A DNA stretch of 9,112 nt from Chloroflexota bacterium (lineage in GTDB: Bacteria > Chloroflexota > Dehalococcoidia > UBA2247 > RBG-13-53-26), in contig QMOF01000078.1 in the NCBI GenBank assembly GCA_003650185.1, positions 1 through 9,112 on the forward strand, written 5' to 3'. Shown here piece by piece: positions 4,571-9,112 of this stretch. Numbering within the stretch: the stretch's first letter is position 1; each line of letters begins with the position of its first letter. A program made the position numbers and the translations under genes. The notes beneath the pieces were generated by a model. It searched no databases and was not told the DNA's origin. It saw only the letters and a list, made by a program, of their open reading frames with translations.

Positions 4571-5368
4571 CTAGCGCCCCTTGAACTGGGGCTTCCGCTT
4601 CTCCATGAAAGCCTGGACGCCTTCCTTGTAGTCCTCTGTGCCAGTGCAGACCTTGACGGCGTAGTTCTCGTAGTCCAGGGCAGTCTCTATGTCGGAACGA
4701 AGGCCCCTGTAAACGCCGTACTTGGCCAACTCCAGCGGGATGGGCGGGTTGGCGGCGATCTTCTCCGCCAGCTCCATGACCGTGGGCATGAGCTGCTCGG
4801 GAGGAACGACGCGGCCCACCAAGCCGATGCGCAGCGCCTCGGCCGCATCGATGACAGCGCCGGTGTAGAACAGCTCCAGGGCTTTCTCTATGCCTATTAT
4901 CTGGGGCAGCAAAAAGGTGGCTGCGCCGTCGGGGACGAGGCCGCGGTTGACCCAGGCGCAACTGAACCGGGCCTTCTCAGAGGCTATCCTTATGTCGCAG
5001 GCCGCGATAAAGGATATCCCCATGCCGGCCGCGACGCCGTTGATGGCAGCAATGGTCGGCACCCGGATCTTGCGGATGATAGGCACCTGGAAGCCCATCC
5101 GCTGGGTGATCTTCTTGCGGTTCAGTTCCTCTTCCTGACCAGCGATGCGCGAGGACATGACGCTGACGTCCACCCCGGCGCAGAAGGCGCGGTCGCCCGC
5201 GCCGGTGAGGACAAGCACCCGCATATCGTCGTCTTCGCTGACGTCTGTCAGCGCCGCCACCAGCTCCTCCCTGGTCTCGAGCGTCATGGCGTTCATCTTC
5301 TCGGGGCGGTTGATGGTCAGTGTGGCGATGTTGTCTTTTTTTTCGAGGATGATGTCCTTGTACGGCAC
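4571..5368 (-). CDS. Crotonase (enoyl-CoA hydratase/isomerase) superfamily protein with altered active site
   Basis: This 265-residue single-domain crotonase is expected to act on an acyl-CoA thioester. The fold is clear: INRPEKMNAMT near residue 19, the first oxyanion-hole segment AFCAGVDVSVM (61-71), the second in AAINGVAAGMGIS (107-119), then ACDIRIASEKARFSCAW and GLVPDGAATFLLP (143-155), and the C-terminal KEGVQAFMEKRKPQFKGR. The two glutamates of classical hydratases (E144 and E164 in the rat enzyme) align by eye with S119 and W139. D147 in GLVPD sits where PaaG-type isomerases and dienoyl-CoA isomerase carry a catalytic Asp. A plain enoyl-CoA hydratase is therefore unlikely; an isomerase or another thioester reaction fits better. 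GTG 5368 has GGGAGG 9 bases upstream and a promoter at 5426-5455. It is divergent from the carbonic anhydrase gene. The substrate is not predictable. Confidence 0.93.
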   Translation of the reverse strand: MPYKDIILEKKDNIATLTINRPEKMNAMTLETREELVAALTDVSEDDDMRVLVLTGAGDRAFCAGVDVSVMSSRIAGQEEELNRKKITQRMGFQVPIIRKIRVPTIAAINGVAAGMGISFIAACDIRIASEKARFSCAWVNRGLVPDGAATFLLPQIIGIEKALELFYTGAVIDAAEALRIGLVGRVVPPEQLMPTVMELAEKIAANPPIPLELAKYGVYRGLRSDIETALDYENYAVKVCTGTEDYKEGVQAFMEKRKPQFKGR

Positions 5369-5425
5369 TCTGGTTGACCTCCCTCTTTGTCTGCGCGGGT
5401 GGACCGCAAGTCTGAATCGCCTACA

Positions 5426-5455
5426 AGCATACTGAGACAGCGCGCCCTATGTCAA
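5426..5455 (-). promoter_or_regulatory. Candidate sigma70-type promoter of the crotonase gene
   Basis: On the minus strand a consensus TTGACA (5455 to 5450) and TATGCT (5431 to 5426) are separated by 18 bases. Transcription would start near 5419, giving a leader of about 50 bases before GTG 5368. This is one of the strongest promoter matches in the window. Confidence 0.65.
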
Positions 5456-5692
5456 AGTCCGCCTCTGGCTCGCCTTGACAAGTAGGAACTGTAGTCGCTG
5501 CGCAGGGGGTGCCACCGGCAAGGCCGCGAGCTTGCCTGTGCTCTAAGGACCAGAGCCCTGCTGGGGCACACACGGGCAAGCCATCAGCCGCAAGCCGCCA
5601 TGGCAGGCAATGTCCCACCGCAAGGGCCACCCACTAAGACCCTTCAAGCTGGCTGGCTCTGCTGGCGCCGCTCGTGGTGGCTTCATCCAGTT
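5456..5692. other. Central part of the divergent intergenic region
   Basis: The gap between the crotonase and carbonic anhydrase genes is about 380 bases, with a promoter at each side. In the middle I see only a GGCAAG/CTTGCC hairpin (5517-5522 with 5531-5536). The minus-strand reading frame 5421-5630 has no domain and overlaps the crotonase promoter, so it is not called. Nothing else here can be named. Confidence 0.45.
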
Positions 5693-5722
5693 TTGACATT
5701 GGCCTCAGCCGCTCAGTAACCT
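5693..5722 (+). promoter_or_regulatory. Candidate sigma70-type promoter of the carbonic anhydrase gene
   Basis: A consensus TTGACA (5693-5698) is followed after 18 bases by TAACCT (5717-5722). The predicted start near 5729 would give a leader of about 20 bases that carries the AGGAAGGAG ribosome site at 5735-5743. Confidence 0.6.
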
Positions 5723-5749
5723 TACGGAAATGACAGGAAGGAGTACACA

Positions 5750-6274
5750 GTGCTTTGCAGTTTCGATGGCAAGACACCACGCATAGGCTCAGAGACCTAT
5801 GTCAGTCACACTGCGCTGGTAGTGGGTGATGTGACAATAGGAGACAACTGCTACATCGGCCACGGGGCTATCCTGCGAGGAGACTACGGAACGATACAGA
5901 TAGGGAACGGTACCGCAGTAGAGGAGGGGGTCATCATACACGCTCCTCCCAATGAGGCATGCGTTATCGCGGACAAGGTGACCATCGGGCACGGAGCCAT
6001 CGTGCACTGCAAGTCTATTGGTAGCTACGCACTGATCGGCATGGGGGCGATCCTGAGCCTGTACTCGGAAATCGCAGAAGAGACAGTGATTGCTGAAGGC
6101 TCCGTTGTCAGGCGGGGGCAGAAGATTCCCCGGGGCGTGATCGCCGGTGGAAACCCGGCAGAAGTCATTCGACACGCTTCCGCGCAAGACAAGGCCTGGT
6201 GGGAAGGGGCGAAGCAGCTTTACATTGACCTGGCCAGGAAGTACCTGGCCGGTGGCATGCGCGAGATCAACTGA
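5750..6274 (+). CDS. Gamma-class carbonic anhydrase family protein (left-handed beta-helix)
   Basis: This 174-residue cytosolic protein of the gamma-carbonic anhydrase/YrdA/PaaY family is expected to trimerise and hold a metal between subunits. Hexapeptide-repeat turns run through residues about 10-135 (VVGDVTIGDNCYIGHGAILRGD, VIADKVTIGHGAIV, IGSYALIGMGAIL), followed by a C-terminal helix. The metal ligands are H64, H81 and H86, and the conserved R43/D45 pair of the RGD motif is present. Against the archetypal archaeal enzyme Cam, N73 and Q75 align by eye with A56 and E58 (the usual NxQDG segment reads AVEEG), and the Cam-type proton-shuttle loop is shortened, as in CamH-type members. GTG 5750 is supported by AGGAAGGAG 6 bases upstream. 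It is the only plus-strand gene here, with its own promoter. The carbonic anhydrase role is likely but unproven, since some relatives have other or no known activity. Confidence 0.93.
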   Translation: MLCSFDGKTPRIGSETYVSHTALVVGDVTIGDNCYIGHGAILRGDYGTIQIGNGTAVEEGVIIHAPPNEACVIADKVTIGHGAIVHCKSIGSYALIGMGAILSLYSEIAEETVIAEGSVVRRGQKIPRGVIAGGNPAEVIRHASAQDKAWWEGAKQLYIDLARKYLAGGMREIN

Positions 6275-6315
6275 GCTGCACACGCATCCGGGAATGCTCC
6301 ATCGAGAAGTAACAT

Positions 6316-6353
6316 CGGGCAAATCATGCCGCTCTCCGTGCTCTTGTTGCCCG
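6316..6353 (+). terminator. Possible hairpin past the carbonic anhydrase gene
   Basis: CGGGCAA (6316-6322) and TTGCCCG (6347-6353) are perfect 7-base arms around 24 bases, 42 bases past the carbonic anhydrase stop. No U-tract follows (TTGCGCAG), so it is at best a weak or factor-assisted terminator. The rest of 6275-6480 shows no gene. Confidence 0.3.
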
Positions 6354-6480
6354 TTGCGCAGAATCGCACATCGGCTGCCTGTTCCACCCGTCGTCAGCAA
6401 CCCGCGTACCTCCGCCAAGAGATGGGTCCCCTTGTGCCAGGCCCACCCTGAGACCTCATAGCCCTGTACACACGGTGGGG

Positions 6481-6504
6481 GTCGGGCTCAGAACCGAGCC
6501 CGAC
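6481..6504 (-). terminator. Hairpin abutting the stop codon of the metallo-hydrolase gene
   Basis: GTCGGGCTC (6481-6489) and GAGCCCGAC (6496-6504) form a perfect 9-bp stem around AGAACC, starting at the last base of the stop codon at 6504. The position favours a 3' end structure for the minus-strand operon. The minus-side flank is C-rich (CCCCCACC) with no U-tract, so it may protect the mRNA end or be another dispersed palindrome rather than a strong terminator. Confidence 0.45.
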
Positions 6505-7190
6505 TAAGCCGGCTTTGTCACCTCGCTCAGGAACAGTGCCATGGGGAACGGGTTGCCGTGCCCGGGATATACGGTGTTTATTCCCAGCCCCCTCAACCTT
6601 TCGACACTCGCCCTGGCTGCCGCCGGGTCGTCGATAATGGAGTTGAGGCGTGGTTTGTCGCCATTTACAAGCAGATCGCCGCAGAACAGGTCGCCACTGG
6701 CCGTCAGGATGCTTATGGAGCCTTTCGAGTGACCCGGAATGCTGAGGACTCTGGCATCGAGTCCATACCCGGAGAGATCATACCCGTCCTCGACCTTCAG
6801 ATCTGCCTCAAATCTGGCCAGCTTGCCGAACCTGAAGAGGATAGACGCCGCCTTTCTGAGAAGAACGTTGCCTCTCTTCCTGTTCCAGAACATGTCTCCG
6901 CGCTCGGTCATCCCTGAATCATCGTGGTGCATCGCTATACTGGCACCGAACTTCTCGCGAAGGTAGGCGGCATTGCCGGTATGGTCAAAGTCTCCATGTG
7001 TCAGAACGATAAGCTGGAGATTGCCGGGCTTGCAGCCCGCGCCTTCGAGCTCTTTCTCAAGGTGGGCACGCTTGTTTGAACACCCCGAGTCAATCAGGAT
7101 ATGGCCGGTTTCGGTCTCTATGAGGTAGCAGTTCACGGAACCCAAACGATAAGGCAGCGCTAGACTGATGGTCCTGATGTCTTGCTGCAT
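6504..7190 (-). CDS. Metallo-beta-lactamase-fold hydrolase
   Basis: This 228-residue metallo-beta-lactamase-fold hydrolase probably cleaves an ester, thioester or similar bond with a two-metal centre. Visible motifs are LGSVNCYLIE (17-26), the strand-ending D34 (ILIDSG), THGDFDH (64-70), H154 in IPGHSKGS, D172 in FCGDLL, and the final ligand H211 in YPGHGNP. The usual HxHxDH reads HGDFDH, so D67 replaces the second histidine of metal site 1; this variant recurs in a subset of the superfamily and need not abolish activity. I chose ATG 7190, where the homologous fold begins, although its AGGAG is very close (2 bases). A TTG at 7238, 6 bases past the upstream gene's stop, would add 16 poorly conserved-looking residues. 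It is second in a unit with the transporter gene, without its own promoter. The substrate is unknown. Confidence 0.93.
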   Translation of the reverse strand: MQQDIRTISLALPYRLGSVNCYLIETETGHILIDSGCSNKRAHLEKELEGAGCKPGNLQLIVLTHGDFDHTGNAAYLREKFGASIAMHHDDSGMTERGDMFWNRKRGNVLLRKAASILFRFGKLARFEADLKVEDGYDLSGYGLDARVLSIPGHSKGSISILTASGDLFCGDLLVNGDKPRLNSIIDDPAAARASVERLRGLGINTVYPGHGNPFPMALFLSEVTKPA

Positions 7191-7244
7191 GTCTCCTGAC
7201 TCTATCTGAGGGCGCGCGGATGACGCCGATTCGACCAACCCATC

Positions 7245-7913
7245 TTACGCCCGGTGAGGCGTTTTGAACATCAGCCACCGGTTGAGGTACATGAAGGGGA
7301 TGTTGACCAGTCCGACCAGCCACTTGGTGTAGAGCTGCCCCGCTATCAGGTCGCCCATCGGCATCAGGCCCCAGAAGGCGATCGAGATAAACAGCAGCGT
7401 GTCCACGGACAGGGCCGGCACCGAGCTGAACACGTTCCTCATCCACAGGTACCTCCCCCCGGTCACCCGCCTGAACCAGTCGAACACCCAGGCGTCGAGG
7501 TTCTCGCTCACCAGGAAAGCCACCCACGACGCCACCGTGATGCGCGGCACCAGCCCAATGATGGAATCCCAGGCTTCCTGGTCAGTCCAGAACGGCGCCG
7601 GCGGCAACTCGGTGCCCAGCCACAGGAAGAAGACCAGTGCCAGTTGTGTCACGAAGGCAATCAGGATCATCTTGTGGACTTCCCTGCGACCGAACCGCTC
7701 GTTGACGATGTCGGTGAAGAGGTAGGTCACGGAGTAGATCAGGACGGCGGCGGGAGCAGTGACGGTGATGAAGCCGAGGTCGTACTCCGCTATCTTGGCA
7801 GCCACGATCTGGCTGAGGGCCACGAATACCACATAGAGCCCGATCAACGCGTCCGGCTTGTCAAACCTTCTGGCATACCAGGCTCCGAACAGGGTGAAGC
7901 TGGTTATGCCCAC
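7245..7913 (-). CDS. VUT/YhhQ-family putative queuosine precursor transporter
   Basis: This inner-membrane protein of at least 222 residues, with about six hydrophobic helices, belongs to the family (QPTR, PF02592 type) whose characterised member E. coli YhhQ imports queuosine precursors such as preQ0/preQ1. Family marks are LIYSVTYLFTDIVNERFGRR (58-77; the TDIVNE signature), a helix near 81-100, SENLDAWVFDWFRR (136-149), WMRNVFSS (157-164), DTLLFISIAF (171-180) and YTKWLVGLVNIPFMYL (195-210). GTG 7913 is the only standard start in frame but has no ribosome site. The frame stays open and hydrophobic upstream to about 8008, and a CTG at 7946 has AAGGGGG 4 bases before it, so the true protein may begin there. 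It is first gene of a two-gene unit with the hydrolase. The transport role is inferred from family; no queuosine synthesis gene is in view. Confidence 0.9.
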   Translation of the reverse strand: MGITSFTLFGAWYARRFDKPDALIGLYVVFVALSQIVAAKIAEYDLGFITVTAPAAVLIYSVTYLFTDIVNERFGRREVHKMILIAFVTQLALVFFLWLGTELPPAPFWTDQEAWDSIIGLVPRITVASWVAFLVSENLDAWVFDWFRRVTGGRYLWMRNVFSSVPALSVDTLLFISIAFWGLMPMGDLIAGQLYTKWLVGLVNIPFMYLNRWLMFKTPHRA

Positions 7914-7943
7914 TATCCACAGGACGAGCAGTGCGAATTGTGG

Positions 7944-7957
7944 CAGGTGACCCCCTT
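7944..7957 (-). promoter_or_regulatory. Purine-rich ribosome site before an in-frame CTG of the transporter gene
   Basis: On the minus strand AAGGGGG (7957 to 7951) is followed by TCAC and then CTG (7946 to 7944), which is in frame with the transporter. Starting there would add LPQFALLVLWI before residue 1 and complete a first transmembrane helix. The annotated GTG at 7913 has no such site. Non-standard CTG initiation is rare, so this remains a hypothesis. Confidence 0.3.
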
Positions 7958-8005
7958 CGCTAGGGCCGAGGACGACCCCTGGACCAAGGATGCTTTCAGG
8001 GTATG

Positions 8006-8034
8006 TTTATAACCCGCCCGCAGCGGAAAAGCAA
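8006..8034 (-). promoter_or_regulatory. Candidate sigma70-type promoter of the transporter-hydrolase unit
   Basis: On the minus strand TTGCTT (8034 to 8029) and TATAAA (8011 to 8006) are separated by 17 bases. The start would be near 7999, leaving about 53 bases to the CTG at 7946 or 86 to GTG 7913. I looked in this leader for a preQ1 riboswitch and did not see one. Confidence 0.6.
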
Positions 8035-8280
8035 TCGCGGCGGTACGTCATAGGCTCTCTGCGCTTGACGCCCCCCCAACCACGTCGAGCCTGAAAAGGC
8101 CCTCCTGTACTACATGGCAACGCCTGATGGGTCCCGCCTGCCCTCACCCACCCGGCCATGTTGCCGGCGCAAACCCGATTCTCATACTTCGCGGTGCTGG
8201 TTGGCCAGCACAGCAGAGTATTAGACCGGCCCGGAAGTCGTAGTGACTGGGTCGAAGTGGCAATGTACCCCGCCAAAGCA
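8035..8280. other. Intergenic, nothing recognised
   Basis: About 250 bases between the transporter promoter and the end of the next gene. The minus-strand reading frame 8007-8276 has no domain, no good ribosome site, and would overlap the promoter. I see no repeat copy or RNA gene here. Confidence 0.4.
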
Positions 8281-8296
8281 AGGCCAGCAATGGCCT
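8281..8296 (-). terminator. Hairpin overlapping the stop codon of the last hydrolase gene
   Basis: AGGCCA (8281-8286) and TGGCCT (8291-8296) form a perfect 6-bp stem around a 4-base loop. On the minus strand it begins inside the TAG stop and is followed by TGCTTTGG. The stem is short and the U-tract weak, so termination here is only possible. Confidence 0.35.
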
Positions 8297-8936
8297 AGAA
8301 AAGCCCCAGTACGAAGGGATTGTGACGGCGCTCGAAGCCGATGGTCGTCTCCTGCATGTGTCCGCAGAAGACCCTCGTTTCGTCCGGGAGGGTCATCAGC
8401 TTGCTGCGTATGCTGCGCATGATGGTGTCGTAGTCACCGCCGGGGAAGTCTGTTCTGCCTATGCTCATATTGAACAGGGTATCCCCGCAGAACACCACCC
8501 CGTGCCCCACCAGCGAGATGCCGCCGACGCTGTGTCCCGGCGTATGCAGGACGGTGAAGCGCAACTCGCCTACTTCAACTACATCTCCGTCGCGAAGCAG
8601 GCGGTCGGGTTGGGGAAAAGATCTGGTGGAAGACGTGCCCATCATGGCAGCCAGCATCTGACTAGAAGCCCGCATCGTCTCCGGCGATCCCTCCGCTTCA
8701 TGGACAGCGAACTCAGCACCTGTAGCTTGCTTGACCTCAGCCAGCGCGCCGATGTGGTCGGCATGCGTGTGAGTGGCCACGATGAGCTTGATAGACAGCC
8801 CGAGCCCCTTGACCGTCTTCAGGATGCGCTCTGCCTCAGCGCCGGGGTCGATGATCATCCCGTGGTGCGTCTTCTCGCAGCCGACGATGTAGCAGTTAGA
8901 AAAAAAGGGGCCGACCTCCAGCCCTTTCAAGATCAT
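8295..8936 (-). CDS. Metallo-beta-lactamase-fold hydrolase, glyoxalase II-like
   Basis: This 213-residue cytosolic hydrolase of the glyoxalase II/YcbL type is expected to cleave thioesters with a dinuclear metal site. All usual ligands are visible: THTHADH (55-61, giving H56, H58, D60 and H61), H135 in HTPGHSVGG, bridging D152 in FCGDTLF, and H193 in FCGHMQETTIGFERRHNPF. The C-terminal signature normally reads GHGPxTT; here it is GHMQETT. IGRTDFPGGD (159-168) is typical of the YcbL-like group, which lacks the large C-terminal glutathione-binding extension of classical glyoxalase II. The frame is open to 9104, but homology begins at MILKGLEVGPFFSNCYIV, so I chose ATG 8936. It has no ribosome site; a promoter placed exactly for a leaderless mRNA lies just upstream. 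It has no partner gene and its substrate is unknown. Confidence 0.93.
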   Translation of the reverse strand: MILKGLEVGPFFSNCYIVGCEKTHHGMIIDPGAEAERILKTVKGLGLSIKLIVATHTHADHIGALAEVKQATGAEFAVHEAEGSPETMRASSQMLAAMMGTSSTRSFPQPDRLLRDGDVVEVGELRFTVLHTPGHSVGGISLVGHGVVFCGDTLFNMSIGRTDFPGGDYDTIMRSIRSKLMTLPDETRVFCGHMQETTIGFERRHNPFVLGLF

Positions 8937-8942
8937 GGCCCA

Positions 8943-8972
8943 ATTGTGTCGCATTCTGACAGGCAGTGTCAA
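8943..8972 (-). promoter_or_regulatory. Candidate promoter giving a leaderless mRNA
   Basis: On the minus strand a consensus TTGACA (8972 to 8967) and CACAAT (8948 to 8943) are separated by 18 bases. The A of ATG 8936 is the seventh base after the -10, the usual distance to a transcription start. With no Shine-Dalgarno sequence before this ATG, a transcript starting at the AUG itself is the simplest reading. Confidence 0.5.
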
Positions 8973-9055
8973 CCTTGCAGGCTCTGCAGATAGCCTTTTG
9001 ACACTGTTTGCCAAAGCTGATAAGTTTAGTTCCAGTTCGTGGGACATTCCACAGG

Positions 9056-9077
9056 GGACAGACCGGAAGGTCTGTCC
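9056..9077. repeat. Perfect GGACAGACC hairpin, GTAGGGACAG repeat family
   Basis: GGACAGACC (9056-9064) and GGTCTGTCC (9069-9077) form a perfect 9-bp stem around GGAA. The arm wording matches the right half of the 61-bp element (GGACAGA/TCTGTCC at 4244-4265), so it is likely a further member of the same dispersed family. No U-tract follows on either side, and no gene ends close by within the window. Confidence 0.55.
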
Positions 9078-9112
9078 ATATGTTGTCTGGGCACTTGTCA
9101 GCAAGGGTGCCC

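Noticed and set aside
4452..4961. 169-residue minus-strand frame overlapping the crotonase end
   Set aside because: It overlaps the crotonase in another frame, is Arg/Gly/His-rich and shows no domain.
7914..8000. preQ1 riboswitch in the leader of the queuosine-precursor transporter
   Set aside because: I looked for the short preQ1-I aptamer pattern (small GC stem followed by an A-rich tail) and found neither; only G/C-rich stretches are present.
7254..8012. 252-residue plus-strand frame opposite the transporter
   Set aside because: It is antisense to a well-supported membrane protein and His/Gln/Pro-rich with no domain.
8322..8993. 223-residue plus-strand frame opposite the last hydrolase
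   Set aside because: It is antisense to a gene with all metal ligands intact; no domain and no ribosome site.
1..9112. tRNA, rRNA, CRISPR array, toxin-antitoxin, defence or prophage genes
   Set aside because: No cloverleaf, regularly spaced repeat array or recognisable protein of these types was found on either strand; the repeats present are scattered single hairpins.

Overview
The window reads as a moderately GC-rich bacterial chromosome segment made mostly of housekeeping and metabolic genes, separated by unusually long intergenic stretches full of short palindromic repeats. The gene set is a K+-dependent type membrane pyrophosphatase, a crotonase, a gamma-class carbonic anhydrase, two metallo-beta-lactamase-fold hydrolases, a queuosine-precursor transporter family protein and an OmpR-type response regulator. 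Together with the dispersed GTAGGGACAG-type hairpins, it recalls uncultivated Chloroflexota, especially Dehalococcoidia. That placement is an impression from pattern memory, not a computed result.

Layout, left to right. Positions 1-196 hold the N-terminus of a transposase (minus strand) that runs off the left edge. Positions 488-1177 (minus) encode a two-component response regulator with no kinase in view, followed by a terminator hairpin at 427-452. Positions 1178-1887 carry no gene but at least four repeat-like palindromes. Positions 1888-3957 (minus) encode the pyrophosphatase hppA, with a terminator just after its stop. Its leader has a recognisable promoter, a dyad and, unexpectedly, a terminator-like hairpin with a U-tract placed before the ribosome binding site. 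Positions 3958-4570 form a second repeat-rich gap with a 61-bp inverted-repeat element. Positions 4571-5368 (minus) encode a crotonase, divergent from a gamma-carbonic anhydrase at 5750-6274 (plus); each has a clear sigma70-type promoter. Positions 7245-7913 and 6504-7190 (both minus) form a two-gene unit: a VUT/YhhQ-family transporter, then a metallo-hydrolase. Positions 8295-8936 (minus) encode a glyoxalase-II-like metallo-hydrolase that may be translated from a leaderless mRNA. A perfect hairpin lies at 9056-9077.

The genes do not form one pathway. HppA would use the pyrophosphate made by acyl-CoA ligases and biosynthesis to build an ion gradient. The crotonase acts on acyl-CoA substrates, and the carbonic anhydrase fits CO2/bicarbonate balance. 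I found no defence system, CRISPR array, prophage or new multigene system. The items most worth a second look are the hppA leader, the altered crotonase active site, the dispersed palindromes, and the start-codon oddities of the transporter and of the last hydrolase.
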